64,000 nt of DNA, taken from contig CAIYVZ010000160.1 in assembly GCA_903929755.1 (NCBI GenBank), positions 62,001 through 126,000 of the forward strand. The letters run 5' to 3'. Source of the stretch: an uncultured Acidobacteriia bacterium. GTDB lineage: Bacteria; Acidobacteriota; Terriglobia; Bryobacterales; Bryobacteraceae. The notes under the pieces were generated by a model. The model was not told the DNA's origin. It ran no database searches and saw nothing but the letters and a program-made list of their open reading frames with translations. Made by a program: the position numbers and the translations under genes. Positions 25,273 to 34,347 of the stretch are shown here, piece by piece (positions within the stretch are counted from its first letter, which is position 1; each line of letters opens with the position of its first letter).

Positions 25273-27039
25273 GTGCTCAAAAAACTTCTGATTGCCCTCC
25301 TCGTCATCGGTGCCATCGCTGGCGGGGCCCTCTATTACGTCTCCCATTCCCCGACTTTCACGGTGGAACTCCCCGAATACCAAAAGCCCGGCGAACTCGT
25401 CCAGCTCCAGCAGGGCTGGTCGGACGCACAACGCGTCCAGTTCCACTACACCTCCCAGGGAACCCGCCTGGTCCCCTATCCCTGGCTCATGGCCCTCGAA
25501 CAGCCATGCTTCTCCCTGGGAGCTTGTGATTCCTTCGTTGAACCCCAGTACCTTGGTCGCTTCGGCTTCCTCGCGGGCACGGCTGATCCCAACCTGAACC
25601 CCGGCAATCTGCCCGTCGGGTTTGCCTACCAAAAAGACTTCTTTGACCCCACCACCGGCCAGACCGGGGAAGCCGTCGGCCTCACCTGCGCCGCCTGTCA
25701 CACGGGGGAGCTCTACTACGGCAAGTACGCGGTCCGCGTGGATGGGGCCCCGGCCATGGTCGATGTCACCGCTTTCCAGAAGGCCCTCGGCCTCTCCGTC
25801 GTCTTCACCAAATATGTGCCCTTCCGGTACGCCCGTTTTGAGGACAAGGTTCTCGGCGCCAACGCGAGCGACGCCGACAAGGCAAAACTCAAAGCCGCCT
25901 TCAATGGCTTTCTCGACGCCGCGAAAGCCGAGGTTGCTACCACCGACAAACTCAACATCTATCCCCACTCGGCCGGCTTTATTCGCACCGATGCCCTTAC
26001 CCGTATCGGCAACCAGGTCTTCGCCGTCGATATGAAAGTCGATGCCAACTTCGCCGTCGCCAATGCCCCCGTCCGTTTCCCGCAAATTTGGGACGCCTCC
26101 TGGTTCAACTGGGTACAGTACAACTCGTCTATCTCCGACCCCACCGTCCGCAACGTCGGCGAAGCTCTTGGCGTACGCGCCATGCTCAAGGCCTACGGCC
26201 CTGATGCCGCTAAGTTCGAGAACAGTGTCCACATCGAAGGCCTGCGCACCCTGGAAGGCCTGCTGCGCGGCGACGCGCCCTACAAGGGCCTCACCTCTCC
26301 GGCCTGGCCTTCTGTCTTTCCCGCCATCGACAAAGCGAAGGCTGACAAAGGCGCCGCGCTCTACAAACAGCACTGCCAGGGCTGCCACTTCCCCTCAATT
26401 CCTGAACTCGTTGCGGATCTCAATTCCCCCAAACCGCTGTACTGGGGCAGTTCCGAAGGCAATAAATACCTGATGGTGCACGACATTCCCGTCGAAAAGG
26501 TCGCCACCGACCCCCATGAAGCAATGGACTTCATCGCCCGCACCGCTGACACGGGAGATCTGAAGCTCGGTCGCCTCTCCGCCGCCCTCGGTCTGCAGAC
26601 CGTTACCGAAGCCATCGCCAGCAAGTTCTATACCAAGGCGGGCTACTCCACTGAACAGGGCAACGCGCAGAACGGCTATAAGGATCCGAACTACAAGCCC
26701 GTCCGAGCCCTGCCCATCTACAAAGCCCGGCCTTTGAATGGGATCTGGGCTGTGGCTCCGTACCTCCACAACGGCTCCGTTCCGAACCTGGATCTGCTCC
26801 TCTCTGAGCAAAAGGAGCGTCCCGCGAAGTTCTACCTCGGAACCCGCACTTACGACCCCGTCAAAGTGGGCTATGACTATTCCGCGCTAAAGGGCGGCTA
26901 CGAGTTCGACGTGACCCTGCCCGGCAACAATAACGCTGGCCACGAATTCACCAACGACAAGTCGAAAAAGGGAGTCCTCGGCCCTGCCTTCTCCGCCGAA
27001 GACCGCGCCGCCCTCATCGAGTATCTGAAGACTCTGTAG
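25273..27039 (+). CDS. Dihaem cytochrome c protein, RoxA/RoxB-like (MauG/CcpA superfamily)
   Basis: A 588-residue exported protein starting at GTG; residues 3-23 form the signal or anchor (LKKLLIALLVIGAIAGGALYY). Two haem-binding motifs are CAACH (about 139-143) and CQGCH (368-372). Family features are GLTCAACHTG, FPQIWDASWFNWVQYNSS, RNVGEALGV, and APYLHNGSVPNLDLLL (MauG/peroxidase motif with a likely distal His or Met region). This fits the RoxA/RoxB rubber oxygenase-like branch of dihaem peroxidase relatives, which cleave polyisoprene or do unknown oxidations in the periplasm. Whether it is an oxygenase or a peroxidase cannot be told. A good promoter lies just upstream. Confidence 0.8.
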   Translation: MLKKLLIALLVIGAIAGGALYYVSHSPTFTVELPEYQKPGELVQLQQGWSDAQRVQFHYTSQGTRLVPYPWLMALEQPCFSLGACDSFVEPQYLGRFGFLAGTADPNLNPGNLPVGFAYQKDFFDPTTGQTGEAVGLTCAACHTGELYYGKYAVRVDGAPAMVDVTAFQKALGLSVVFTKYVPFRYARFEDKVLGANASDADKAKLKAAFNGFLDAAKAEVATTDKLNIYPHSAGFIRTDALTRIGNQVFAVDMKVDANFAVANAPVRFPQIWDASWFNWVQYNSSISDPTVRNVGEALGVRAMLKAYGPDAAKFENSVHIEGLRTLEGLLRGDAPYKGLTSPAWPSVFPAIDKAKADKGAALYKQHCQGCHFPSIPELVADLNSPKPLYWGSSEGNKYLMVHDIPVEKVATDPHEAMDFIARTADTGDLKLGRLSAALGLQTVTEAIASKFYTKAGYSTEQGNAQNGYKDPNYKPVRALPIYKARPLNGIWAVAPYLHNGSVPNLDLLLSEQKERPAKFYLGTRTYDPVKVGYDYSALKGGYEFDVTLPGNNNAGHEFTNDKSKKGVLGPAFSAEDRAALIEYLKTL

Positions 27040-27121
27040 TCGCCTCGAAACATCGATCACAGAAAAATAAAAATATTTTCGGCTTGTTTTCAACAAGTTG
27101 CGAGCAGCGCTGCCAGATCCT

Positions 27122-27300
27122 GCAAACTCCCGCTCGTAAAGTTAGGGCAGAAGAGACGAGCGCCTCGGTGGGTTGCTGATCCGCGAAAGCGATTTTGCAA
27201 CTCTGCCGGGTTGATTAGCCGTCTCCTCCGCAGCGTCAGGTTGGGCGACCAGACACGCGGAGTTTGCCGGTACGGGGGTTATTGGGCCCCCCGTACCGGC
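27122..27300 (+). ncRNA. Candidate structured non-coding RNA, family not recognised
   Basis: A gene-free 300-base stretch between the dihaem gene and a convergent small gene holds many nested pairings. GCAAACTCCCGC (27122-27133) can pair with GCGGAGTTTGC (27257-27267), closing the whole element. Inside, GTTGC/GCAAC encloses CGC-GAAA-GCG, a GNRA tetraloop hairpin (about 27173-27201); GAAGAGACG (27150s) can pair with CGTCTCCTC (27220s); and CTCCGC (27226-27231) pairs with GCGGAG (27257-27262) around GTC-GGT...ACC-GAC. The last helix competes with the closing one. A strong terminator follows directly. I could not match it to 6S, SRP, tmRNA, RNase P or common riboswitch consensus by eye. Confidence 0.55.
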
Positions 27301-27312
27301 CCTTTTCTTTTT
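27266..27312 (+). terminator. Strong intrinsic terminator
   Basis: GCCGGTACGGGGG (27266-27278) pairs perfectly with CCCCCGTACCGGC (27288-27300) around a 9-base loop, followed by CCTTTTCTTTTT (27301-27312). It ends plus-strand transcription between the dihaem gene or the candidate RNA and the convergent minus-strand genes. Confidence 0.9.
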
Positions 27313-27340
27313 CCCGCCTCTTTGGCTAAGGCATCCCGGC

Positions 27341-27553
27341 CTAAGAGGGTATCCCGCGATTCGCAGCCCACCGCAAATACCGCAGTAATTCGGCGCGGTG
27401 TTGCCACGTGAACTCCACAAACTGCTTCGGCGTTAGCGACTCCGCCTCAAGCCCCGACCACGTCTCCACCCGCCACTTCAGATACGGACTGTCCCAGAAG
27501 TGCAGGCGATAACCCTTCGTCAGCCGCCAGGCCGTCCGCAGCAGCCTGAACAT
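27341..27553 (-). CDS. Small basic, Trp/Arg-rich protein of unknown function
   Basis: A 70-residue protein rich in Trp, Arg and Tyr (LRTAWRLTKGYRLHFWDSPYLKWRVETWSG, WQHRAELLRYLRWA). It starts two bases after the VWFA gene stop, so it is in the same transcript. The composition and even reading frame suggest a real protein, possibly a small conserved acidobacterial protein, but I do not recognise a family. Confidence 0.65.
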   Translation of the reverse strand: MFRLLRTAWRLTKGYRLHFWDSPYLKWRVETWSGLEAESLTPKQFVEFTWQHRAELLRYLRWAANRGIPS

Positions 27554-27555
27554 GC

Positions 27556-28515
27556 TTACTTCTTCGCTCCGCGATCTTTCGTCGCATAATAACCCATGCG
27601 AGTTCGGGCAACCGGGGCGTTGCGGCCCTTCACCACTACCTTGATGGTGCGGAAAGTTCCGTCCAAAACATTGTTCGAAGGCGTGTACGCAATCGTGTAC
27701 TGGCTGCGGATATCCCGCGCCACTTCCTTCGCAATCCCTTCCACTTCGGTTACCGAATTCGGGTAGAAAACCTGCCCCCCCGTGCTCGTCACCAGCAGAT
27801 CCAAAGCCCTTTTCGCTGACCGGGCTTCTTTCCGCTCTTCCTGGCTCAGCAGGCCAATCGCGTAGATCAGAACATCGCTCTGCTGCGCATCCCGGACCAC
27901 CGCTTCCAGAGTTTCCGTGCTGGCGTTGTCGTTGCCGTCGGTCACCACCAGCAGGACCTTCTTATCCCGCTTGGCCTTCTTCCGCAGCTCATCCATCGAC
28001 ATCCGCAGCGCATCCCGCATCGCGGTACCGCCCTTGGCGTTGATCTTCGTCAGCGCCTGCTCCAGGACACTGATATCGCTTGTCAGATCCGGCGTATCCA
28101 GATACGCCTCGTCGTTGAAATTAACAACAAATGCCTCGTCCTGCGGATTCGAAGACTTCACCAGCGTCAGCGCGGCCGATTCCACCGCCTGCCGCTTATC
28201 CCGCATACTGCCGCTGTTGTCGATGATCAAACCAATCGACACCGGCACGTCTTCGCTCTTGAAAATCTTGATCGTCTGCGGCGCGCCGTTCTCCAGCACC
28301 GTAAACGCCGATTGCGGCAGATTCGTCACCAGATGCCCCGATTTCTCGGTCACCGTGACGTTCAGCGGCACCAGGCGCGTGTCCGACGAGAACACCGCAT
28401 CCTGTTCCGCTTCCTTAGACGGAGTTTTCTCCTGAGCCGCTACATAAACTGGAACCGCCAGCAGAACCGCCGCGGCTGAAATTGCCCAAAATGTCGTTTT
28501 ACTGCGTCGGCGCAT
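27556..28515 (-). CDS. VWFA-related secreted protein (acidobacterial type, second copy)
   Basis: A 319-residue exported protein of the acidobacterial VWFA-related family (TIGR03436-like). I start at 28515, giving MRRRSKTTFWAISAAAVLLAVPVYVAAQ, a signal peptide; an upstream frame to 28599 lies inside the previous gene. An N-terminal strand-rich part (LVPLNVTVTEKSGHLVTNL, FTVLENGAPQTIKIF) precedes the VWA domain with a complete MIDAS motif: DNSGSM, a Thr in GGTAMRDAL, and the Asp in VVTDGNDN. Its start overlaps the upstream paralogue by 17 bases. Exact role unknown; VWA domains bind proteins via a metal. Confidence 0.88.
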   Translation of the reverse strand: MRRRSKTTFWAISAAAVLLAVPVYVAAQEKTPSKEAEQDAVFSSDTRLVPLNVTVTEKSGHLVTNLPQSAFTVLENGAPQTIKIFKSEDVPVSIGLIIDNSGSMRDKRQAVESAALTLVKSSNPQDEAFVVNFNDEAYLDTPDLTSDISVLEQALTKINAKGGTAMRDALRMSMDELRKKAKRDKKVLLVVTDGNDNASTETLEAVVRDAQQSDVLIYAIGLLSQEERKEARSAKRALDLLVTSTGGQVFYPNSVTEVEGIAKEVARDIRSQYTIAYTPSNNVLDGTFRTIKVVVKGRNAPVARTRMGYYATKDRGAKK

Positions 28516-29521
28516 AATAGCCGGTTCTCCAGAAAGCATGAAGTGCGGGCAGTCCCCTCGGCTGGATGATCTTGACCGCAACTTTGCGGTACTTGCCATC
28601 GCGGGCCGGATTCATGGGGCTGTAACCAAGAACGTACTGGTTTCGCAGTTCGATGCCGATTTTCGCGGCTACGTCGGGAAGCTCATTCAGATTTTCAACA
28701 ATGAAGTGCCGGCCACCGGTCGGTTCCGAGATATCGGTCAGCAAACCGGGGCCGGAAAGCTCTTCCGGCGTCCGGCCACGCGCGGAGTAGGGCTCATAGA
28801 TACCTATCGCGTAGATCTGGACGTCGGCTTCTTTCACGAAATTCTTCAGTTCGGATTCTGTGTAGCGGCTGCTGTTATCGCCGCCGTCTGAAATTACTAC
28901 GAGTGCCTTGCGCGGGTTGTGCGCTTTCTTCATTGTACGAAGCGCCAGCAGTACGCCGTCCAACAGGGCCGTCCGGCCCTTCGACTGCGTAAACGTCAGC
29001 CGCGTCCGGATCTCGTCCAGATTGTGCGTCAGCGGCGTCACCAGCTGCGGCCGGTCGTTGAATTCCACCAGAAACGCCTCGTCCTCGGGGTTCGCCGTCT
29101 TAAAGAACTCCGCCACCGACTGCCGGGATTTTTCCAGCTTGGGCCCCATGCTGCCACTGGTATCGAAAACGATTCCCACCGTGAGCGGCGCGTCTTCACT
29201 GCCGAACGAGATGATCTTCTGCTTGACCTTGTCTTCGGAAATCTCGAAAACTTCCTGGTCGAGGCCCGTCACGAAACGATTCAGAGGGTCGGTGACCGTT
29301 ACGGGAATCAGCACCGTATTTACGTCCACCCGGATATTCGCCTTCGGCTGCGCCACCGCCGGTTCGCCCGCTTTGGTGCGCGGGACAATGCTCGCCTGGC
29401 TGCCGGTCTCCTGCGCCAGTCCAATCCCCACCAGCCCCGCCGTCGCCAGCAAAGCAAGCACAATACCTGTTTTTACAGGCCGATCTACCTTCTGGATACG
29501 CCCTTGGACACGGGATGGCAT
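28499..29521 (-). CDS. VWFA-related secreted protein (acidobacterial type, first copy)
   Basis: A 340-residue paralogue of the following gene. The start at 29521 (MPSRVQGRIQKVDRPVKTGIVLALLATAGLVGIGLAQ) is chosen because AGAGGGA precedes it and a signal helix follows. The same plan is present: NTVLIPVTVTDPLNRFVTGLDQEVFEISEDKV, then MIDAS motif DTSGSM, GRTALLDGV and ISDGGDNSS, and the shared end YVLGYSPMNPARDGKYRKVAVKI...GYYAPT. The two genes overlap by 17 bases and probably arose by tandem duplication. It is divergent from kdsB by about 40 bases. Confidence 0.88.
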   Translation of the reverse strand: MPSRVQGRIQKVDRPVKTGIVLALLATAGLVGIGLAQETGSQASIVPRTKAGEPAVAQPKANIRVDVNTVLIPVTVTDPLNRFVTGLDQEVFEISEDKVKQKIISFGSEDAPLTVGIVFDTSGSMGPKLEKSRQSVAEFFKTANPEDEAFLVEFNDRPQLVTPLTHNLDEIRTRLTFTQSKGRTALLDGVLLALRTMKKAHNPRKALVVISDGGDNSSRYTESELKNFVKEADVQIYAIGIYEPYSARGRTPEELSGPGLLTDISEPTGGRHFIVENLNELPDVAAKIGIELRNQYVLGYSPMNPARDGKYRKVAVKIIQPRGLPALHAFWRTGYYAPTQ

Positions 29522-29562
29522 GGACTGCTTCCCTCTCTGCTCGGAGTCTAGCATAATCCGCT

Positions 29563-30342
29563 GTGCTAAGATCACGTGTGCCTCCCAGAATCCTGGCAGT
29601 CATACCCGCCCGCTACGACTCCTCCCGGTTCCCCGGCAAAGCCCTTGCCAACCTTGATTCACGAACCATGCTGGAGCACGTTTGGGAGCGCGTGTCAATG
29701 GCTCGCTATCCATCTTCAGTAATTATTGCGACGGACGATCCCCGCATCCAGCAGGAAGCCCGCCGCTTCGGCGCCCGCGTCGTCATGACGCGATCCGATC
29801 ACCTTTCCGGTACCGATCGCGTGGCCGAAGTGGCTTCTTTTGTTGAGGATGCTCAACTCATCATTAATATCCAGGGCGACGAGCCCCTCCTCGACCCCGA
29901 CGCCATCGATGCCGCCATCATGCCTCTCCTCGAAGAGCCGTCCATCCCGATGGCGACCCTGAAAAAGAAAATCGAGAACCCTGACGAGATCAATGATCCC
30001 AACGTGGTCAAAGTGGTAACCGACCGTTTCGAGAACGCGATCTACTTTTCACGGGCTACAATTCCTTACGTTCGCGGAACAGAAGCCCATACCTGGTTCA
30101 AACACATCGGTCTCTACGTCTACCGCAGGGACTTCCTCCTCCGCTACTCCAGTCTCCACGTCGGCCCTCTCGAGCAAGCCGAGCGCCTGGAACAACTTAG
30201 AGCTCTCGAAAACGGTTTCAAAATCCGCGTTGTCGAAACCGAATACGAGTCCGTGGGCGTCGATACGCCCGAAGATCTCGAACGCGTGCAACGCTTAATT
30301 CAGGCGGGTCGTGCCGCCGTAATCTCAGGCGATTCCAACTAA
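29563..30342 (+). CDS. kdsB: 3-deoxy-manno-octulosonate cytidylyltransferase
   Basis: A protein of up to 259 residues that activates KDO with CTP to CMP-KDO for lipopolysaccharide core synthesis. Motifs are VIPARYDSSRFPGKALA, IIATDDPRI, MTRSDHLSGTDRVAE, INIQGDEPLLDP, HIGLYVYRRDFLL and ESVGVDTPEDLERV. Either GTG 29563 or GTG 29578 may be the start; the second gives VPPRILAVIPAR directly. It is the first of three adjacent genes that together supply CTP, KDO-8-phosphate and CMP-KDO. Presence argues for a KDO-containing outer membrane. Confidence 0.95.
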   Translation: MLRSRVPPRILAVIPARYDSSRFPGKALANLDSRTMLEHVWERVSMARYPSSVIIATDDPRIQQEARRFGARVVMTRSDHLSGTDRVAEVASFVEDAQLIINIQGDEPLLDPDAIDAAIMPLLEEPSIPMATLKKKIENPDEINDPNVVKVVTDRFENAIYFSRATIPYVRGTEAHTWFKHIGLYVYRRDFLLRYSSLHVGPLEQAERLEQLRALENGFKIRVVETEYESVGVDTPEDLERVQRLIQAGRAAVISGDSN

Positions 30343-31995
30343 ATGGCAAAACACATCTTCGTCACCGGCGGCGTGGTCTCCTCCCTTGGCAAGGGAATTG
30401 CGGCCGCCTCCATCGGCTGTCTCCTTGAAAACAGGGGCCTTAAGGTCACCCTCCAGAAGTTCGACCCCTATCTCAACGTCGACCCCGGCACCATGAGTCC
30501 CTACCAGCACGGGGAAGTCTTCGTCACCGACGATGGAGCCGAAACCGACCTCGACCTCGGCCACTACGAGCGGTACACCCACGCTCACCTCACCCGGGCC
30601 AACAACCTCACCAGCGGCCGCATCTACGAACAGATCATCCAGCGTGAGCGCCGTGGCGACTATCTGGGCAAGACCGTCCAGGTCATCCCCCACGTCACCA
30701 ACGAGATCAAGGCTGCCATCAAGAAGGTGTCCGCCGATGTCGACGTCGTCATCTGCGAAATCGGCGGTACCGTCGGCGATATCGAATCGCTGCCGTTCCT
30801 CGAAGCCATCCGCCAGGTCCGCCACGAAGTTGGCCGCAAGAACTGCATCTTCGTGCACGTCACCCTCGTCCCCTGGATCGCTGCCGCGCAGGAGCTGAAG
30901 ACCAAGCCCACCCAGCACAGTGTGAAGGAACTCCGCGCCCTGGGCATCCAGCCTGATATCCTCCTCTGCCGCGCTGAGCGCCCTATCCCGCTGGAAATGA
31001 AGGACAAGATCGCCCTCTTCTGCGATGTGGACCCCGAAGCTGTTATAACCGCCAGGGACGTGGTGTCCGTCTACGAAATTCCCCTTGTTTTCGCCGAGGA
31101 GAAGGTCGACGAGATCATCCTGAACCACCTGCAGCTCGACGCCACAGGCCCCCGCAATCTGGAACGCTGGGCTGCCATGCTCCATCGCATGCAGAACCCG
31201 GTCGATGCGGTCGATATCGCGCTCGTTGGCAAATACGTCGAATATGAGGATTCCTACAAGAGCCTCAAGGAAGCCCTGCTCCACGGCGGCATCGCCCACA
31301 ACGTGAAGGTCAACATCCACTGGATTGAGGCCGAAAAGTTCGAAAAGGCGAAGCTCGATACCGAACTCGAGAACTATGACGGCATCCTGGTCCCCGGTGG
31401 CTTCGGCAACCGCGGCGTCGAGGGCATGATCAACGCCATCGAATACGCCCGCGTCGAAAAAGTGCCCTACTTCGGCATCTGCCTCGGCATGCAGGCCATG
31501 GTCATCGAGTACGCCCGCAACGTCTGCGGCCTCGCCGGTGCGAATTCCACCGAATTCGACCCCGACACCCCCGCCCGCGTCATCTACAAACTCCGCGAAC
31601 TCAAGGGTGTGGACGAACTCGGCGGCACCATGCGTCTCGGAGCCTGGCCCTGCGTCCTGAAACCCGGCACCTTCGCCCACAAGTCCTACGCCGCCGCCGA
31701 AATCAGCGAGCGCCACCGCCACCGCTACGAATTCAACCGCGACTTCGAAGACATCCTGGTCTCCAACGGCCTCCGGATCACCGGCGAAACCAAGAACGGC
31801 ACCTACGTCGAGATCTGCGAGATCGAAGACCACCCCTACTATCTCGGCTGCCAGTTCCATCCCGAATTCAAGTCGAAGCCTATGGAGCCCCACCCTCTGT
31901 TCTCGTCGTTCGTCGGCGCGGCCCGCAAGTACCGCGCTCACCGTTTCGCCCAGCAGATGGCCCCGCTCCTGCCTGAACCTGAATTCGCCGAATAA
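30343..31995 (+). CDS. pyrG: CTP synthase
   Basis: A 550-residue enzyme making CTP from UTP, ATP and glutamine. The N-terminal amidoligase has [34 protein letters not shown] and [22 protein letters not shown]. The C-terminal class I glutaminase has GGFGNRG, the nucleophile Cys in YFGICLGMQ, and the His/Glu pair in FHPEFKS. It starts at the base after the kdsB stop. Its CTP product is the co-substrate of KdsB, which makes the gene order functionally sensible. Confidence 0.98.
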   Translation: MAKHIFVTGGVVSSLGKGIAAASIGCLLENRGLKVTLQKFDPYLNVDPGTMSPYQHGEVFVTDDGAETDLDLGHYERYTHAHLTRANNLTSGRIYEQIIQRERRGDYLGKTVQVIPHVTNEIKAAIKKVSADVDVVICEIGGTVGDIESLPFLEAIRQVRHEVGRKNCIFVHVTLVPWIAAAQELKTKPTQHSVKELRALGIQPDILLCRAERPIPLEMKDKIALFCDVDPEAVITARDVVSVYEIPLVFAEEKVDEIILNHLQLDATGPRNLERWAAMLHRMQNPVDAVDIALVGKYVEYEDSYKSLKEALLHGGIAHNVKVNIHWIEAEKFEKAKLDTELENYDGILVPGGFGNRGVEGMINAIEYARVEKVPYFGICLGMQAMVIEYARNVCGLAGANSTEFDPDTPARVIYKLRELKGVDELGGTMRLGAWPCVLKPGTFAHKSYAAAEISERHRHRYEFNRDFEDILVSNGLRITGETKNGTYVEICEIEDHPYYLGCQFHPEFKSKPMEPHPLFSSFVGAARKYRAHRFAQQMAPLLPEPEFAE

Positions 31996-32841
31996 ATGGC
32001 CACCATTCAATTCGCGGATTTTAAGAGGCCCGGCCTGGTGCTGATCGCCGGGCCCTGCGTCATCGAAAGCGAAGAGCACGTCCATCGTATGGGCAAAGCC
32101 ATCGCCTCCGCCGCTGCGGCCGAAGGCTTCCCCTACGTCTTCAAGGCCTCTTTCGATAAGGCCAATCGCACGTCAGTCCAGAATTTTCGCGGTCCAGGCC
32201 TGAAAGAAGGCCTCCGCATCCTCGCCGGCATGAAGGCGGAAGGGTATTCTGTCGTCACTGATATCCACGAACCTTCCCAGGCTGCTCCGGCTGCCGAAGT
32301 CGTCGATATCCTGCAAATCCCGGCCTTCCTCTGCCGCCAAACCGACCTTCTTGTCGAAGCCGGCCGCACCGGCCGCATCATCAACGTGAAGAAGGGCCAG
32401 TTCGTCGCCCCGCACGATATTCGCCACGCTGCCGACAAAGTCGCCTCCACCGGCAACACGCAGGTCGTCCTCACCGAGCGCGGCTCGTCGTTTGGCTACA
32501 ACAACCTGGTCGTCGATATGCGCGGCCTCCGCATCATGGCCGATACCGGCTACCCCGTCGTTTTCGATGCCACTCACAGCGTCCAGATCCCCTCGGGCGC
32601 GGGCGGAGTTTCCGGCGGTCAACCCCGCTTCATCGAACCCCTCGCTTCGGCCGCCGTTGCGGTCGGCATCAATGGAATTTTCGTCGAAGTGCATGACGAC
32701 CCGGCCAACGCGCTCTCTGACGGCGCCAACGCCCTGCATCTGAATCTGCTCCCTGCCTTCCTCCGCCGCCTGCGCCTTTTCAACGAGGCGCGCCAGGCCG
32801 CCGATTCCTTCTCAACGCACAACCCGCCCGCTACGTCTTAA
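31996..32841 (+). CDS. kdsA: 3-deoxy-8-phosphooctulonate synthase
   Basis: A 281-residue TIM-barrel enzyme that condenses phosphoenolpyruvate with arabinose-5-phosphate to KDO-8-phosphate. Marks: LIAGPCVIESEEH, FKASFDKANRTS, VTDIHEPSQA, DILQIPAFLCRQTDLL, VKKGQF, TERGSSFGYNNLVVDMR and FDATHSVQIPSGAGGVSGGQ. It begins directly after the pyrG stop. The phosphatase and isomerase of the pathway are elsewhere. Confidence 0.97.
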   Translation: MATIQFADFKRPGLVLIAGPCVIESEEHVHRMGKAIASAAAAEGFPYVFKASFDKANRTSVQNFRGPGLKEGLRILAGMKAEGYSVVTDIHEPSQAAPAAEVVDILQIPAFLCRQTDLLVEAGRTGRIINVKKGQFVAPHDIRHAADKVASTGNTQVVLTERGSSFGYNNLVVDMRGLRIMADTGYPVVFDATHSVQIPSGAGGVSGGQPRFIEPLASAAVAVGINGIFVEVHDDPANALSDGANALHLNLLPAFLRRLRLFNEARQAADSFSTHNPPATS

Positions 32842-32858
32842 ACTAAGAGGTGTAAATT

Positions 32859-33392
32859 ATGCTCGAACTCCGGCGTTGTTCCAAACGAGGCTCCAACCGC
32901 AAAAGATCCCTCGCGGGCTTCTCTCTAATCGAACTTCTGATTGTTATCGCGATCATCCTGATCATTCTCGGTGTCGCCCTCCCGAAACTGACCAAGTCGC
33001 GCACCTTCGCCCAGGAAATGGCGGCCCAGAAGGCGATCTCCACCCTTCATACCGCGCAGACGCAATATTATTCCCAGTACGGCGGCTACGCGACCTCACT
33101 CACCCAGCTTGGCCCCCCCACGAACGGTGCCCCCGGCCCCAACGGTGCCGAACTGATTGACCGCGACCTCGCCAGCGGCGAAAAGGGTGGCTTCAAGTTC
33201 ACCTTGCAGCAGACCTCCACCGGTTACGCCATCTCCGCCGTGCCCACGCAGTACGGCACCTCCGGCAACCATACCTATTTCTCTGACCAAAGCATGGCCA
33301 CCCACCAGCACAGCGGCCCGGAACCGGCAACCCCGAACGATCCCCTGATGGGAGAAAGCCAGCAGCAACAGCAAAACCAGGGCGGCAAGTAG
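32859..33392 (+). CDS. Type IV pilin-like/pseudopilin protein with prepilin leader
   Basis: A 177-residue protein with a prepilin peptidase site: a basic leader (KRGSNRKRSLAG) then FSLIELLIVIAIILIILGVALP, with cleavage expected after Gly21 and the conserved Glu at +5. After the helix comes a globular part with YYSQYGGYATSLTQLGPP, typical of type II secretion or pilin major subunits, and a Gln-rich tail. Seventeen bases follow kdsA. No secretion or pilus assembly gene is adjacent, so which machine it serves is unknown. Confidence 0.88.
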   Translation: MLELRRCSKRGSNRKRSLAGFSLIELLIVIAIILIILGVALPKLTKSRTFAQEMAAQKAISTLHTAQTQYYSQYGGYATSLTQLGPPTNGAPGPNGAELIDRDLASGEKGGFKFTLQQTSTGYAISAVPTQYGTSGNHTYFSDQSMATHQHSGPEPATPNDPLMGESQQQQQNQGGK

Positions 33393-33396
33393 GCTC

Positions 33397-34347
33397 ATGA
33401 CCGCCCGCCGGCGACCGCAACTCCTGTTCCTGTCGCTGGCCCTCTTCGTCAACCTCGCTGCTACCCTGGCGGTTCGTGCCTTCCCGTCACCGAAAGTTCA
33501 GTTCGGGGCCATTCTGGACATGACCTTCACGGTCACCGGCCTCTACTACTGGCTCCTTGTCCGGCCCGGCCACCGGGGCAAACTCAGTCTCTCGTTCATC
33601 TTCCTGCTCGGCCTGCTCCGGGCTTCGTTCGCCTTTCCCCGAGTCATCCCCGGACGCGAACTCATAGTCGGCGCTTTCGAAGTCGCCCTCGCCGCAGCCA
33701 TCTTCACCGCCTGGCGCAAAAGCCGTGCACTTACCGAAACCGACCCCGTCGCCCGACTCCGCCAGATCCTTCGCGGAATCCTGCCCTCCGAAACCGCCGC
33801 CCGAGCCCTGGCCGCCGAATTCGCCGTCCTCTACTACGGCTTCGCCTGGCGAGCCAAACCCCACGTCCCCGAAAATGCCAAACCCTTCACGCTCCACCAG
33901 CGTTCCGGCTTCGGCGACATCCTGCTCTTCGTCGGTCTGGCCTCGCTGCTGGAAATCGTCCCGGTCCACCTGGTCGCCGCCCGCTGGAGCCATACGGCAG
34001 CGTGGATTCTGACCGCGCTGAGCCTCTACGGAGCCCTCTGGGTAGTCGCCATCGCCCGCTCCCTCACCTTGCGCCCTGCGCTGCTGACAGCCGAAGCGCT
34101 AACCCTCCGCTTCGGCCTGCTCTTCAGCCTTGAAATTCCGCGCGAAGCGATCCTGTCCGTCTCCGCAGCGCCACTGGAAGGCGCAACGCGAATCCCGCGC
34201 CGGACCGAAGCGAATCTCTACTTGCACCTCAACCGCCCGCTCCGAGCCGAACGAATCCTGGGCCTCGGCAAAACCGTCCAGACCCTCGGCATCTGCGCCG
34301 ATGAGCCCGAAGCCTTTCTGGCCGCCCTTAAGCTTCCAGCGGCGTAA
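33397..34347 (+). CDS. Integral membrane protein of unknown function
   Basis: A 316-residue protein with about six hydrophobic helices (LLFLSLALFVNLAATLAVRAF; MTFTVTGLYYWLLV; SLSFIFLLGLLRASFAF; GAFEVALAAAIF; DILLFVGLASLLEIVPVHLV; WILTALSLYGALWVVAI) and a soluble C-terminal part that resembles a PH-like sheet (LLTAEALTLRFGLLFSLEIPREAI). I do not recognise the family. It begins 4 bases after the pilin-like gene and may be co-transcribed. Its end overlaps the convergent peptidoglycan-binding gene by 20 bases. Confidence 0.75.
   Translation: MTARRRPQLLFLSLALFVNLAATLAVRAFPSPKVQFGAILDMTFTVTGLYYWLLVRPGHRGKLSLSFIFLLGLLRASFAFPRVIPGRELIVGAFEVALAAAIFTAWRKSRALTETDPVARLRQILRGILPSETAARALAAEFAVLYYGFAWRAKPHVPENAKPFTLHQRSGFGDILLFVGLASLLEIVPVHLVAARWSHTAAWILTALSLYGALWVVAIARSLTLRPALLTAEALTLRFGLLFSLEIPREAILSVSAAPLEGATRIPRRTEANLYLHLNRPLRAERILGLGKTVQTLGICADEPEAFLAALKLPAA

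Noticed and set aside
30325-32085. Long minus-strand open frame of 586 codons opposite pyrG and kdsA
   Set aside because: It mirrors genes that are unmistakable on the plus strand, and its sequence has no domain and a GVD/VDG-rich look typical of antisense shadows of GC-rich genes.
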